A model generated the notes under the pieces. The model saw only the letters and a program-made list of their open reading frames with translations, made no database searches and was not told the origin of the DNA. The position numbers were made by a program, and so were the translations under genes. From Pantoea sp. WMus005 (GTDB lineage: Bacteria; Pseudomonadota; Gammaproteobacteria; Enterobacterales; Enterobacteriaceae): 64,000 bases of DNA. Positions 7,360 to 19,639 of the stretch are shown piece by piece (position 1 is the stretch's first letter; each line of letters opens with the position of its first letter). The stretch covers positions 62,001 to 126,000 of the forward strand of contig NZ_JACBXU010000006.1 of assembly GCF_013415305.1 (NCBI RefSeq), given 5' to 3'.

Positions 7360-8593
7360 AGAGTTGCCGCCAGCCATTCACTTCACGCATAAAAGCAATC
7401 TGAGTACCGTCAGGTGACCAGACCACGGCGTCACCTGACGGCGCCTCTTCCGTTCTGCGGGTCAGCCGCTGACACGCGCCGCTCTCAACGTCACATCGCA
7501 TCACGCTGTTATCGCAGATAAAGGCAATCGCCTGGCCGTCAGGATGCCAGCTAAACGCAGACTGAATGCTGTGGCTGAGTCGGGTAATCTGACGCAGTTC
7601 GCCACCGTTGGGTGACACCATCCAGAGCTGGATAACCTCTGCGGCATCCGCCATCAGAAACGCGATCTGGCTGCCATCGGGTGCTGCACGCAGCCAGTGG
7701 CGCGGTTGCAGCGCCACGCCACGGCTGTGCGTCAGGCGACGCTGCTGCACGCCAGCCGGTGGCGCAGGTAACTGCTGGCTGCTGCCCTCCAGCGGCATCT
7801 CTCCGGCACGGGCATAATCCTCCAGCGCATCAGGCAGATCGACAATAAAGACTTCAGGCCGTTTCTCGCCCTGCGCCGTCAGCGTGTCGCCAACAAAGGC
7901 GATGGCCCAGCGCTGCCAGCTTCCATCCGGTTTCTGATAGCCGCGCTCACCCACCCAGCACTCTTCATAGGCACGATTAATCTGGTCACTATCTGGAACG
8001 GGTTCCGCATGCGTCCTGCTCACCAGCAGGCAGAAATAGCTGCCGTCGTACTCGCGCGGATGCTGCTTAATCGGCGTCACTGCATGCAGCGGCACCGCAA
8101 TGCCGACGTTGCGCAGATCGAGGCGGCGATCCAGCTCATGCATCACGTGGTCATTGTAGGTAAAACTCAGGCGTGAACCGTCAGGGCTAAAGACATGCAC
8201 ATGCGACCCGCCACGCAGTGCGCCAGGGGTAAACGGCGGCGTGATATCGCAGGCATCCAGATTCACTGCCGCGCCATTCTGAACGATCACACCGCGCCGA
8301 TGGTGGAAGTCATACTGCCAGCGGGTATCGGGATGTTCCGGGCCATGAATGCAGACGTAGCGCGGGGGCAGATCGGGGCTGACCGTGACGACGCCGACGT
8401 GTGCGCCGTGGTGGGCCTGATAGAGCACCTCCACCTCACCGGTTATTACATTCACCCGCTCAATGGTCTGGCTGGTAAACGACGCGCCTGAGGGACGGAC
8501 GTCAAACGCCAGCCACTGGCTGTCGGCAGTCCAGACATTGATATTGGTAAGCTGATGCTGACGGGCAGCAAAGGTGACCTGTTTTTCTGACAT
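7325..8593 (-). CDS. yidR: YidR, TolB-like beta-propeller protein (DUF3748)
   Basis: 422 residues from the ATG at 8593 (MSEKQVTFAARQHQLTNINVW); a longer frame to 8626 has no support. Several propeller repeats with the SPDG or HPDG turn are visible: FSPDGSRLSF, SWHPDGQAIAF, WSPDGTQIAFMRE. These resemble the TolB C-terminal propeller. There is no signal peptide, so a cytoplasmic protein is expected. Function unknown in E. coli as well. It overlaps yidQ tail to tail by 35 nt and runs in the same direction as yidA upstream. Confidence 0.88.
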   Translation of the reverse strand: MSEKQVTFAARQHQLTNINVWTADSQWLAFDVRPSGASFTSQTIERVNVITGEVEVLYQAHHGAHVGVVTVSPDLPPRYVCIHGPEHPDTRWQYDFHHRRGVIVQNGAAVNLDACDITPPFTPGALRGGSHVHVFSPDGSRLSFTYNDHVMHELDRRLDLRNVGIAVPLHAVTPIKQHPREYDGSYFCLLVSRTHAEPVPDSDQINRAYEECWVGERGYQKPDGSWQRWAIAFVGDTLTAQGEKRPEVFIVDLPDALEDYARAGEMPLEGSSQQLPAPPAGVQQRRLTHSRGVALQPRHWLRAAPDGSQIAFLMADAAEVIQLWMVSPNGGELRQITRLSHSIQSAFSWHPDGQAIAFICDNSVMRCDVESGACQRLTRRTEEAPSGDAVVWSPDGTQIAFMREVNGWRQLFTVAAATAQEA

Positions 8594-8675
8594 GATGAAA
8601 CCCGCGGAGAAAGAGTTGCCCGACAAATTACGCGATTCTGTTTTACGGTGCAGATTTTTTGCCGGGCCAGGGGAT

Positions 8676-8694
8676 CCGGGCCGCAGCGGCCCGG
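8676..8694. terminator. GC hairpin between yidA and yidR (possible weak terminator)
   Basis: CCGGGCC / GGCCCGG with a 5-nt loop. There is no T run directly after it on either strand, so intrinsic termination is doubtful; it may only slow polymerase or stabilise the end of the yidA message. Confidence 0.35.
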
Positions 8695-8709
8695 CAGAGA
8701 ACAGGACGA

Positions 8710-9519
8710 TTACAGCACTAACTCTTCGATGGCATGCGCGACGCCATCTTCCATATTGGTTTTGGTGATGAATTGCGCGATTTTCTTAACCGAATCAATG
8801 GCATTACCCATTGCGACGCCGGTTCCGGCATAGTCGATCATCGCCAGGTCATTCTCCTGATCGCCAATTGCCATGACCTCTTCCTGCTTCAGACCGAGCT
8901 TCTCAGCCAGCATTTTGACGCCCTGACCTTTATTCACCCGACGATCGAGGATTTCCAGGTAGTAAGGCGCGCTCTTCAGAATGGTGTAAGTCTGGTGAGC
9001 ATGTTCGGGCAGACGGGCAATTGCTGCGTCGAGCAAATCCGGACGGTCGATCATCATCAGTTTCGGGAAGCGCGTGGCGCGATCCATCTCTTCCACGGCG
9101 CGATAACGCACCGGAATACCGGTCAGGCTCGCCTCATGGATGGTGTATTCGCTGATATCTTTGTTGGGTGTGTAGAGATGGGATTTGTCGAACGCCTGGA
9201 AATGCACGCCAAGCTCACGTGCCAGATTTTCAATGTAGAGGTAGTCGTCAAAGGTCAGCGTCACTTCCGCCACGCACTCACCATCTTCGGCCTGATGAAC
9301 CAGCGCACCATTGTTGCTGATCGCATACTGACCGGGCGCCTGCATATCCAGCTCCATCAGATAGCGCTGGATACCCACAAAGGGCCGACCGGTGGTCAGC
9401 ACAATCGACACGCCCTTCTGGCGGGCGCGATCCAGGGCAGATTTCACCCCCGGCGTGATCTCATGTTGCGGGTTGAGCAGGGTGCCATCCATGTCGATAG
9501 CGATCAATTTAATAGCCAT
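8710..9519 (-). CDS. yidA: Sugar-phosphate phosphatase YidA (HAD family, Cof type)
   Basis: 269 residues (E. coli 270). HAD motifs: DMDGTLL at 9-15 (nucleophile Asp and general acid Asp), TTGRP as motif II, a conserved Lys in NKGQGVKML, and GDQENDLAMI as motif III/IV. The C2-type cap lies between. Dephosphorylates sugar phosphates such as alpha-D-glucose 1-phosphate in E. coli. In E. coli it lies close to gyrB; here a YhcH-family gene is between them. Confidence 0.95.
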   Translation of the reverse strand: MAIKLIAIDMDGTLLNPQHEITPGVKSALDRARQKGVSIVLTTGRPFVGIQRYLMELDMQAPGQYAISNNGALVHQAEDGECVAEVTLTFDDYLYIENLARELGVHFQAFDKSHLYTPNKDISEYTIHEASLTGIPVRYRAVEEMDRATRFPKLMMIDRPDLLDAAIARLPEHAHQTYTILKSAPYYLEILDRRVNKGQGVKMLAEKLGLKQEEVMAIGDQENDLAMIDYAGTGVAMGNAIDSVKKIAQFITKTNMEDGVAHAIEELVL

Positions 9520-9618
9520 AGAGTCCTCGTAGCGTCTGGGTTTTATTCAATGCTAGCGCGATTCAGCGCACATTGACCAGTTCCATGGCAGGCGATAACG
9601 GTCAGCTGGCCAGCAGGT

Positions 9619-10098
9619 TCAGGCGGTGAAGAGATCGCGGTGGATTTTAATCACAGCTTTTCGGATAGTTGCCGGTTCGCCTGGCGCGCAGCAGGGACGA
9701 TGAATATCGTGCGGGAAAAAGAGTGCGAACATGCCCGGCATCAGCGTAATCACTGACTCATTCAATATCTTCTGATAAAAAACGACGTCGCGCTCCTGGG
9801 CGAAATCTTCGGTGATGTGTTGATCGGGATGAGCCCGGGCCACGCCAATATTTTCGCTGCCTGCCAGCAGATACTGAATATCGATGTAGTTGAAATGAGA
9901 CTCCGCACGACGCGCGCTGGCTGGTTCGGTCATCATCTCCTGCACCAGACAGAACATCATATTGTCGGGCAGTATCTCAACTTTTCCGGTTTCCAGCTGG
10001 CTGAAATCTGTTCTGGCAATCCAGCTTATCGCCTGATCGACTACCGGATGAAAGGCGTGACGTTCTCTGTCCCAGTCGAGACGATCGCAAACTATCAT
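9619..10098 (-). CDS. YhcH/YjgK/YiaL-family cupin protein
   Basis: 159 residues from the ATG at 10098, preceded by GGGAG; the longer frame to 10140 has no ribosome site. Family hallmarks are ESHFNYIDIQYLLAGSE (metal-binding Glu/His of the cupin barrel), FFPHDIHRP and KAVIKI near the end. Members are beta-barrel proteins linked with sugar-acid or sialic acid metabolism and biofilm traits, with unclear chemistry. There is no sugar operon beside it, so no specific role can be assigned. It replaces the yidB position known next to gyrB in E. coli. Confidence 0.85.
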   Translation of the reverse strand: MIVCDRLDWDRERHAFHPVVDQAISWIARTDFSQLETGKVEILPDNMMFCLVQEMMTEPASARRAESHFNYIDIQYLLAGSENIGVARAHPDQHITEDFAQERDVVFYQKILNESVITLMPGMFALFFPHDIHRPCCAPGEPATIRKAVIKIHRDLFTA

Positions 10099-10241
10099 GG
10101 TGACACTCCCTGTAATAAACAGTGCGCCGGAATAACGCAAAGAGAGGCAAGAGTAAGGGAGCTGACCGGGGTAAAACGTGATCGCGATCCCAGCATTTGG
10201 GCAGGAAAGCGCGGCTCGCCGGGTTTCCGCCCGTAACGCAC

Positions 10242-10273
10242 AAAAAAAAAGGCCATCACCTGAGTGATGGCCT
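10242..10273 (-). terminator. Rho-independent terminator of gyrB
   Basis: Perfect 10-bp stem AGGCCATCAC / GTGATGGCCT (10250-10273, loop CTGA) followed on the minus strand by nine T. Placed 18 bp after the gyrB stop, it ends the dnaA-dnaN-recF-gyrB transcription unit. Confidence 0.92.
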
Positions 10274-10290
10274 GTTACGTCCGCTGCCGG

Positions 10291-12717
<2,427 letters not shown>

Positions 12718-13803
12718 TTAATCTTCAGGTTGAACCGCTATTTTACCCTGTTCCACGCGGAACATCTTGCCCTTTTCGTCAGTCATGTCGATTACATGTC
12801 CGGCAGAAATTGCGCTGACAAACACCTGCGCCTGAGTGGCTTTTAACCGGTCCGCCAGCAGGCGTCGTCGGCTCTCATCCAGCTCAGAAGCAAAGTCATC
12901 AATGAGGTAAATACAGCGGCGTCCGCTCTGGCTTGTCAGGAACTCGCCCTGTGCCAGACGCAATGCACACATCAGCAGTTTTAACTGCCCGCGTGAGAGT
13001 AAATCTTCTACCGGCGTCCCTTCAGCCCGAATACGAAAATCGGCTTTATGGGGGCCGCTGGCGGTATAGGTCAGCGCGCGATCACGCTCGAAGTTACGTT
13101 CCAGCAGTTCGGCGTAGTCGCTTTCTTTATCCCAGCCACGCTGGAAGGAGAAGCGCAGCTCAAATTCCGGCAAAAACTGGCCACAGGTGGCGGTAATCTC
13201 GGTGGAAATCGCCGCACTGTATTCCGCCCGCCACTGGCTGATCTGTTCCGCCAGCGGAACCAGCTCCTGATCCCAGGGACGAATCTGGCTGTAGCGGGAG
13301 ACCTGGCGCAGCGCCGCGTTCCGCTGTTTAAGCAGGCGACGCATGTTGTTCCAGGCATTAAAGAAGCCGGGTGTGTTATGGAAACAGCCCCAGTCGACAT
13401 AGGCCCGACGGTATTTGGGACCGCCATTCAGCAGACTAAAACCTTCCGGCGTGATTAACTGCATCGGCAGCAGCTGCGCCAGCTCCGCGACCTTGTGACC
13501 ATCGCTGCCATCAATGCGCACTTTGCTGTCACCGGCCCGGTTTTTGGTCAGCCCGACTGAAATTTCACGCTCTTTGTTTTCCAGACGTCCGTGCAGCACA
13601 AACGCTGCCTCGTCGTGACGGATTACGCGCCCGGCCTGCAAGCTGCGAAACGATCGGCCATGCCCCAGCGTGTGAATCGCCTCTAAAACGCTGGTTTTCC
13701 CACTGCCGTTGGCTCCCACCAAGAAATTAAAGCCGGGTGCCAGTTGCAGGTCAGCCTGCTCAATATTACGAAAATCTTTGATAAGAAGGCGGGTTAAAGC
13801 CAT
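12718..13803 (-). CDS. recF: DNA replication and repair protein RecF
   Basis: 361 residues. Walker [10 protein letters not shown] at 30-38, ABC-ATPase signature LSRGQLKLL near 265-275, and Walker B with DDFASELDE near 300. Loads RecA at gaps together with RecO and RecR. In E. coli the recF ATG overlaps the dnaN stop; here 241 bp separate them, filled largely by an ERIC-like repeat, so translational coupling to dnaN is lost. No strong Shine-Dalgarno was noted in front of the ATG. Confidence 0.98.
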   Translation of the reverse strand: MALTRLLIKDFRNIEQADLQLAPGFNFLVGANGSGKTSVLEAIHTLGHGRSFRSLQAGRVIRHDEAAFVLHGRLENKEREISVGLTKNRAGDSKVRIDGSDGHKVAELAQLLPMQLITPEGFSLLNGGPKYRRAYVDWGCFHNTPGFFNAWNNMRRLLKQRNAALRQVSRYSQIRPWDQELVPLAEQISQWRAEYSAAISTEITATCGQFLPEFELRFSFQRGWDKESDYAELLERNFERDRALTYTASGPHKADFRIRAEGTPVEDLLSRGQLKLLMCALRLAQGEFLTSQSGRRCIYLIDDFASELDESRRRLLADRLKATQAQVFVSAISAGHVIDMTDEKGKMFRVEQGKIAVQPED

Positions 13804-13935
13804 GAATCAATCCAGCGTGAAGGGCAATGATCGGGATGACATAGTAAAAACTCAGGACTTGCCTTTAGCAATCCAGGGCGTCGACGGCAAAGCAGGTTTG
13901 CCCGACATCCCAGTCACCAGGCCGTCGGCGTCGCC

Positions 13936-14022
13936 GCCAGTCTGGTTCCGGCCAGCGCGCAGAACCTGGGAGCATACTGAAGTATGTGACCAGGAGCGAG
14001 CACTGCCCGGAATCAGAATGGC
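13936..14022. repeat. ERIC-like imperfect palindrome inserted between dnaN and recF
   Basis: Nested inverted repeats: outer arms 13936-13953 and 14005-14022 pair at 15 of 18 positions, then CCTGG (13965-13969) with CCAGG (13990-13994), then CATACT (13973-13978) with AGTATG (13981-13986). The centre, GGAGCATAC..GAAGTATGTGAC, matches the enterobacterial repetitive intergenic consensus GGAGCTTACATAAGTAAGTGAC at most positions. About 80 further bases of the 241-bp spacer (13804-13935) are not explained. ERIC elements are non-coding, probably transposed in trans, and often affect mRNA processing. Confidence 0.7.
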
Positions 14023-14044
14023 AAGTAAGCCAGGCCGATATTTT

Positions 14045-15145
14045 CTACAAGCGCATGGGCATGACGACGTAAGCGGCTGCCGGACTCGCCACATCCTCGA
14101 TCTGTACGCTCGACACTGAATCCGTCAGCAGCAGGCGGACGTTTTCGCATTTCAGCGCGTTCAGCACATCCAGCACATAACTGACGTTGAAGCCAATTTC
14201 CAGTTCCGTGCCGTTGTAGCTGACATCCAGCATCTCTTCCGCTTCTTCCTGTTCAGGGTTGTTGGCGGTGATTTTCAGCTGATTTTCGGTGATATAGAGA
14301 CGAACGCCACGGAACTTCTCGTTAGAGAGGATCGCCGCACGGGCAAAAGCCTGTTTGAGCAGATCGCAGCCCGCTTCCAGTGCTTTGTCGGGATTCTTCG
14401 GCAATACGCGGCGATAATCCGGGAAACGGCCATCAACCAGCTTGGAGGTAAAGATGTAGTCGCCGACGTGCGCGCGAATATTGCTGCCGCCAATCCGGAC
14501 CTGCAGGGGCGTATCACCGCCATCCAGCAGACGCAGCAGCTCAATGACGCCTTTACGCGGCACGATCACCGAGTGACTCGGTAGCGCCTGACCAATCGGC
14601 ATCGAACAGACAGCCAGACGGTGACCGTCAGTCGCGACGGTACGCAGCTCTTCCCCTTCGGTTTCAAACATCATGCCGTTGAGGTAATAACGCACATCCT
14701 GATGCGCCATCGAGAACTGGGTCGCTTCGATCAGCCGTTTCAGGGTCGCCTGCGGCAGGGTGAATTCAACTTCACTCTGCCAGTCGTCGAGATTCGGGAA
14801 GTCACTGGCGGGCAGGGTCGACAGCGAAAAACGGCTGCGACCAGAGCGAACCAGCATGCGATCGCCTTCCAGCGCCAGCGTGATTTCTGCGCCATCCGGC
14901 AATCCACGACAGATATCGAGGAATTTGCGCGCCGGAACGGTGGTGGAGCCAGGCTCATGTGGCTGAGTCAGCGCCACGCGTGCGACCATCTCCATTTCCA
15001 GATCGGTACCGGTCAGCAACAGCGAACCTTCTGTTACCTGCAGCAGCAGGTTTCCGAGGATCGGCAGTGTCGGACGACCACCCAGGGGGCCACTTACTTG
15101 TTGCAGCGGCTTCAGCAGCTGCTCACGTTCAACAATAAATTTCAT
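14045..15145 (-). CDS. dnaN: DNA polymerase III beta subunit (sliding clamp)
   Basis: 366 residues, the E. coli length, from MKFIVEREQLLKPLQQVSGPLGGRPTLPIL to VVMPMRL. Three repeated clamp domains and the hydrophobic partner-binding cleft (the C-terminal MPMRL is part of it). A frame running upstream to 15280 lies inside dnaA and is not used. It starts 4 nt after the dnaA stop, so it is coupled with dnaA. Downstream, the usual overlap with recF is replaced by a 241-bp spacer. Confidence 0.99.
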   Translation of the reverse strand: MKFIVEREQLLKPLQQVSGPLGGRPTLPILGNLLLQVTEGSLLLTGTDLEMEMVARVALTQPHEPGSTTVPARKFLDICRGLPDGAEITLALEGDRMLVRSGRSRFSLSTLPASDFPNLDDWQSEVEFTLPQATLKRLIEATQFSMAHQDVRYYLNGMMFETEGEELRTVATDGHRLAVCSMPIGQALPSHSVIVPRKGVIELLRLLDGGDTPLQVRIGGSNIRAHVGDYIFTSKLVDGRFPDYRRVLPKNPDKALEAGCDLLKQAFARAAILSNEKFRGVRLYITENQLKITANNPEQEEAEEMLDVSYNGTELEIGFNVSYVLDVLNALKCENVRLLLTDSVSSVQIEDVASPAAAYVVMPMRL

Positions 15146-15149
15146 AGCG

Positions 15150-16565
15150 TCAGGAAGATAATGTTCTGATGAGATTAGAGAAATCTTCTTTGATATCGTG
15201 GCTCTCTTCACGCAACTGCTCAATCTTGCGGCAGGCATGAAGCACCGTTGTGTGGTCGCGACCCCCAAAAGCATCGCCAATTTCTGGCAAGCTGTGGTTC
15301 GTCAACTCTTTCGCCATCGCCATCGCCATCTGGCGCGGACGTGCCACTGAGCGCGAACGGCGCTTGGAAAGCAGATCCGCTACCTTAATCTTGTAGTACT
15401 CAGCCACGGTCTTCTGAATATTATCGATGGTGACCAGCTTTTCCTGCAGCGCCAGCAGATCGCGTAGCGCTTCGCGCACGAAATCGATGGTGATCGCCCG
15501 GCCGGTAAAGTTGGCGTTGGCGATCACGCGATTCAGCGCGCCTTCCAGCTCACGCACATTAGAGCGTAAACGCTTGGCAATAAAGAAGGCGACTTCACCC
15601 GGCAGACGGATATCGTTCTCATCCGCTTTTTTCATCAGGATCGCCACTCGCGTTTCCAGCTCAGGCGGCTCGATCGCTACCGTTAAACCCCAGCCGAAGC
15701 GTGATTTGAGACGATCTTCCACCCCGTTGATCTCTTTTGGATAGCGATCCGAGGTGAGGATGATCTGCTGATTGCCTTCTAATAAGGCATTAAAGGTGTG
15801 GAAGAACTCTTCCTGCGATCGCTCTTTATTCGCAAAGAACTGAATGTCATCGATCAGCAGCGCATCGACAGAACGGTAATAGCGTTTGAACTCTTCAATC
15901 GCATTGTTCTGCAGCGCTTTAACCATGTCCTGAACAAAGCGCTCAGAGTGCATGTAAACCACTTTTGCATTCGGTTTACGGGCAATGATGCCATTGCCTA
16001 CCGCGTGCAGCAGGTGCGTTTTCCCGAGACCGGTGCCGCCATACAGAAACAGCGGGTTATAAGCGCCGCCTGGATTATCCGCCACCTGACGTGCCGCCGC
16101 GCGCGCCAGCTGGTTGGATTTACCCTCAACGAAATTATCGAAGTTATGACGGTTATTCACATTCGAGCGATAAGTGACGTCGGCCGGTGCCGGGACATTA
16201 TCCCAGCTGGGACGCATGATCTGCGTCGGGGCCGGACGGATGTGACTCTGTACAGGCATCACGGGCGCGCTGACGCTGGCCATGACCGGCTGGTTGAACG
16301 CTGCCGTCTGCTGCTGAACCGGGCGTGTACCCACTTCAAAACGCAGTGCTGGCACGTTTGGTCCGCAGAATTCATTCAGCAGCGCATTGATACTATTAAG
16401 GTATTTGTCCCGAACCCAGTCGAGTACGAAGCGATTTGGAGCATACAAGGCAAGCGTATTGTCGTTTAACTCAGCCTGCAGTGGACGAATCCACATGCTG
16501 AATTCGGTGGCAGGAAGCTCATCCTGCAAACGGGCAAGACACTGTTGCCAAAGCGTAAGTGACAC
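15150..16565 (-). CDS. dnaA: Chromosomal replication initiator DnaA
   Basis: 471 residues from a GTG at 16565 ([26 protein letters not shown]), with GGAGT about 7 nt upstream; the GTG four codons earlier would destroy this ribosome site's use. Domain I (1-90), flexible domain II with Pro/Gln-rich sequence, AAA+ domain III ([11 protein letters not shown] Walker A, DDIQFF Walker B), and domain IV with the DNA-binding signature [15 protein letters not shown]. Conserved through domains III-IV almost to identity with E. coli. A DnaA box about 205 bp upstream indicates autoregulation. Confidence 0.99.
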   Translation of the reverse strand: MSLTLWQQCLARLQDELPATEFSMWIRPLQAELNDNTLALYAPNRFVLDWVRDKYLNSINALLNEFCGPNVPALRFEVGTRPVQQQTAAFNQPVMASVSAPVMPVQSHIRPAPTQIMRPSWDNVPAPADVTYRSNVNNRHNFDNFVEGKSNQLARAAARQVADNPGGAYNPLFLYGGTGLGKTHLLHAVGNGIIARKPNAKVVYMHSERFVQDMVKALQNNAIEEFKRYYRSVDALLIDDIQFFANKERSQEEFFHTFNALLEGNQQIILTSDRYPKEINGVEDRLKSRFGWGLTVAIEPPELETRVAILMKKADENDIRLPGEVAFFIAKRLRSNVRELEGALNRVIANANFTGRAITIDFVREALRDLLALQEKLVTIDNIQKTVAEYYKIKVADLLSKRRSRSVARPRQMAMAMAKELTNHSLPEIGDAFGGRDHTTVLHACRKIEQLREESHDIKEDFSNLIRTLSS

Positions 16566-16770
16566 GGCGGACTCCACTCGTACAAATTCGAAAAGAATAG
16601 TAGGCGTTACTCTAAGAAACGTTCATTTTTGACACAGACGCTAAGAAAGCGCCTGCGACCGCTATCAGCGGTTTTCCGTCCTGCAATCACCGGAGGATCG
16701 TCAGCGGAAGGGCGGATCATAGCGCAAAGCGAGGCAGAGATCTTCCCTTTCTACACAGTTTCGATCCTTT

Positions 16771-16779
16771 TTATCCACA
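16771..16779 (+). promoter_or_regulatory. DnaA box
   Basis: Exact consensus TTATCCACA, about 205 bp upstream of the dnaA start, the position and sequence of the autoregulatory box in the E. coli dnaA promoter region. Confidence 0.85.
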
Positions 16780-16920
16780 GGCCAGAGACGCGCAAAGAAG
16801 TTTACGCCAGTTGCGGGAAAAACCAGCAGGGATCTGACGCAATGCATGAAATTTTCGGGCGACATCTCATTTTATCCCCAGGATTGGGCAAGCCGATCGC
16901 AATAAGATCCCGTACGATCC

Positions 16921-16948
16921 TTGCGCTTTGGAACGGAGCCCGTATAAT
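16921..16948 (+). promoter_or_regulatory. Sigma-70 promoter, rpmH-rnpA (distal)
   Basis: TTGCGC (16921-16926), 16-bp spacer, perfect TATAAT (16943-16948), upstream of rpmH by about 215 bp. Confidence 0.7.
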
Positions 16949-17036
16949 CCTTCACCCGACATTATGCTGTAAGGCGCAACGTCGGGACTCAGCGGGCTGT
17001 ATGCGGGTTTTCAGGTACTACAACACGCGAAGTAAA

Positions 17037-17065
17037 TTGACTCGGGACTGTACAATTATTACAAT
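17037..17065 (+). promoter_or_regulatory. Sigma-70 promoter, rpmH-rnpA (proximal)
   Basis: TTGACT (17037-17042), 17-bp spacer, TACAAT (17060-17065): five of six matches in each hexamer at ideal spacing, about 98 bp before the rpmH start. Probably the main promoter. Confidence 0.8.
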
Positions 17066-17150
17066 CCCGCCTCTTTATTAAAGACACATTGAGGCGTAGG
17101 TCGATTTATTGGCCCGAAACGCGTCATCCAGTGAAAATTTTCAAGTTTAG

Positions 17151-17303
<153 letters not shown>

Positions 17304-17317
17304 TAAAGCAAGCCCTG

Positions 17318-17677
17318 ATGGGTAAGCTCGCATTTCCCAGGGAGTTACGTTTGTTAACTCCCACTCATTTCACTTTCGTCTTCCAGCAGCCACAACGGGC
17401 TGGCACGCCGCAAATTACTATTCTCGGCCGCCTTAACGCGCTGGGGCATCCCCGCATCGGTCTCACCGTCGCTAAAAAACATGTGAAACGCGCTCATGAA
17501 CGCAACCGGATCAAGCGATTGACCCGCGAAAGCTTTCGTCTGCGTCAACATGAACTGCCGTCGATGGACTTCGTGGTGGTCGCGAAGAAGGGGGTTGCCG
17601 ATCTGGATAACCGTATGCTGGCGGAAGCGTTGGAGAAACTATGGCGTCGTCACTGTCGCCTGGCGCGCGGCTCCTGA
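17318..17677 (+). CDS. rnpA: Ribonuclease P protein component
   Basis: 119 residues, identical in length to E. coli and nearly identical in sequence. The RNR motif ([18 protein letters not shown]) binds the RNA subunit; GVADLDNR and [12 protein letters not shown] close the protein. Helps the RNase P ribozyme cleave tRNA 5' leaders. Starts with ATG where E. coli has GTG. Its end overlaps yidD by 37 nt in another frame. Confidence 0.99.
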   Translation: MGKLAFPRELRLLTPTHFTFVFQQPQRAGTPQITILGRLNALGHPRIGLTVAKKHVKRAHERNRIKRLTRESFRLRQHELPSMDFVVVAKKGVADLDNRMLAEALEKLWRRHCRLARGS

Positions 17678-17898
17678 TCGTCCTGATACGCGTCTATCAA
17701 CGCGGTATTAGTCCATTACTGGGACCACACTGTCGGTTTCACCCGACCTGCTCTCATTACGGAATTGAGGCATTACGCAGGTTCGGCCTGATAAAAGGCA
17801 GTTGGTTGACATTAAAACGCGTATTAAAATGCCACCCTTTGAACCCGGGTGGTGACGATCCTGTGCCGCCAAAAACCTTTGATACCAGAGAACATTAA
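17641..17898 (+). CDS. yidD: Membrane protein insertion efficiency factor YidD
   Basis: 85 residues. Short hydrophobic/amphipathic helix ([24 protein letters not shown]) followed by the cysteine-bearing family signature [12 protein letters not shown], then [14 protein letters not shown]. Assists YidC-dependent insertion. It begins inside rnpA and ends 2 bp before yidC, the arrangement seen throughout enterics. Confidence 0.98.
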   Translation: MASSLSPGARLLIVLIRVYQRGISPLLGPHCRFHPTCSHYGIEALRRFGLIKGSWLTLKRVLKCHPLNPGGDDPVPPKTFDTREH

Positions 17899-17900
17899 CG

Positions 17901-19547
17901 ATGGATTCGCAACGCAATCTCTTTCTCATCGCTTTTCTGTTCGTGACCTTTATGATCTGGCAAGCCTGGCAGACGGACCACGCTCCGCAGCCACAGCAGA
18001 CGCAGACCACACAAGGCACTAACAGCGTAGCGGGTGATACCGCCAGTCAGGGTGTACCGGCCAGCGGTCAGGGCCAGACGATCACCGTTAAGACTGATGT
18101 CCTGTCATTGAATATCAACACCCGAGGCGGTGATGTTGAACAAGCACAGCTGCTGACTTTCCCGGACAAACTGGGTTCCAGTCAGCCGTTCCAGCTGCTT
18201 GAAACAACCCCAGCGTTCCTTTATCAGGCACAGAGCGGTTTAACCGGTCGTAATGGCCCGGATAACCCGAACAACGGCGCGCGTCCGCTGTTCAACGCTG
18301 CCCAGGATCACTTCGAGATGGCAGATGGCCAGTCCGAACTGCGTGTGCCGATGACCTATACCGCTGAAAATGGCGTGGTTTACACCAAAACCTTCGTCTT
18401 CAAGCGTGGCGAATATGCCGTTAATGTCGATTATCATGTCAACAACACCACCCAGCAGCCGCTGGAAGTGTCGCTGTTTGGCCAGCTGAAGCAGACAATT
18501 GATCTGCCTAAGCATCGTGATACCGGCAGCAACAACTTTGCTCTGCACACCTTCCGTGGCGCGGCCTACTCCACCAGCGAGTCGAAATATGAGAAGTATA
18601 AATTCGATACTATCGCGGATAACGAGAACCTGAACGCGACAACCAGTAATGGCTGGGTTGCGATGCTGCAGCAGTATTTTGCGACGGCATGGGTTCCACG
18701 CACCGACGGCACCAACACCCTTTACACCAGCAACCTGGGTAATGGCGTAGCAGCGATTGGCTATAAATCTGCACCGGTCACCATTGCCGCGGGCGCACAG
18801 CAGAATCTGGGTGCAACGCTGTGGGTCGGCCCTGAAATTCAGGACAAGATGGCAGCGATTGCGCCGCACCTTGACCTGACCGTGGATTATGGCTGGTTGT
18901 GGTTTATCTCTCAGCCGCTGTTCAAACTGTTAAAATTCATCCACAGCTTCATCGGTAACTGGGGCTTCTCCATTATCGTGATCACCTTCATCGTGCGCGG
19001 CATCATGTACCCGCTGACCAAAGCGCAGTACACCTCGATGGCTAAGATGCGCATGCTGCAGCCGAAGATTCAGGCGATGCGTGAGCGTCTGGGTGATGAC
19101 AAGCAGAAGCAGAGCCAGGAAATGATGGCGCTGTATAAAGCAGAGAAAGTGAATCCGCTGGGTGGCTGTCTGCCGCTGGTGATTCAGATGCCAATCTTCC
19201 TGGCGCTCTACTATATGCTGTCAGGCTCGGTTGAACTGCGTCATGCGCCATTCGTTCTGTGGATCCATGACCTGTCAGCGCAGGACCCGTACTACATCCT
19301 GCCGATTCTGATGGGCATCACCATGTTCTTCATTCAGAAGATGTCACCGACCACCGTGACCGATCCGATGCAGCAGAAGATCATGACTTACATGCCGGTG
19401 ATTTTCACCGTGTTCTTCCTGTGGTTCCCGTCAGGTCTGGTGCTGTACTACATCGTCAGCAACCTGGTCACCATTCTCCAGCAGCAGCTGATTTATCGCG
19501 GGCTGGAAAAACGTGGTCTGCATAGCCGCGACAAGAAGAAAGCGTAA
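17901..19547 (+). CDS. yidC: Membrane protein insertase YidC
   Basis: 548 residues. N-terminal membrane anchor ([18 protein letters not shown]), large periplasmic beta domain to about residue 330, then the conserved five-helix core with [38 protein letters not shown], the cytoplasmic coiled hairpin ([26 protein letters not shown]) and a basic tail (SRDKKKA). Inserts and folds inner-membrane proteins alone or with SecYEG. The periplasmic domain carries a Gln/Thr-rich linker after the anchor. Confidence 0.99.
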   Translation: MDSQRNLFLIAFLFVTFMIWQAWQTDHAPQPQQTQTTQGTNSVAGDTASQGVPASGQGQTITVKTDVLSLNINTRGGDVEQAQLLTFPDKLGSSQPFQLLETTPAFLYQAQSGLTGRNGPDNPNNGARPLFNAAQDHFEMADGQSELRVPMTYTAENGVVYTKTFVFKRGEYAVNVDYHVNNTTQQPLEVSLFGQLKQTIDLPKHRDTGSNNFALHTFRGAAYSTSESKYEKYKFDTIADNENLNATTSNGWVAMLQQYFATAWVPRTDGTNTLYTSNLGNGVAAIGYKSAPVTIAAGAQQNLGATLWVGPEIQDKMAAIAPHLDLTVDYGWLWFISQPLFKLLKFIHSFIGNWGFSIIVITFIVRGIMYPLTKAQYTSMAKMRMLQPKIQAMRERLGDDKQKQSQEMMALYKAEKVNPLGGCLPLVIQMPIFLALYYMLSGSVELRHAPFVLWIHDLSAQDPYYILPILMGITMFFIQKMSPTTVTDPMQQKIMTYMPVIFTVFFLWFPSGLVLYYIVSNLVTILQQQLIYRGLEKRGLHSRDKKKA

Positions 19548-19591
19548 GCGATCTAAAGCGGGAGTAATCCCGCCCTAAAATAGTCTATTCT

Positions 19592-19622
19592 CAGGCGGTC
19601 AAAGCGACCGCCTGTGTTTTTT
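19592..19622 (+). terminator. Rho-independent terminator after yidC
   Basis: CAGGCGGTC / GACCGCCTG, 9-bp stem with a 5-nt loop, followed by GTGTTTTTT. A smaller hairpin GCGGGA/TCCCGC lies just before it. Ends the rpmH-rnpA-yidD-yidC unit; mnmE starts 18 bp later, so either its promoter overlaps or read-through feeds it. Confidence 0.82.
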
Positions 19623-19639
19623 GTAGCGAGAGAAAATTT

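Noticed and set aside
9977-10243. Minus-strand 88-codon frame upstream of the YhcH-type gene
   Set aside because: No ribosome site or family pattern, and it overlaps the start of the YhcH-family gene in another frame.
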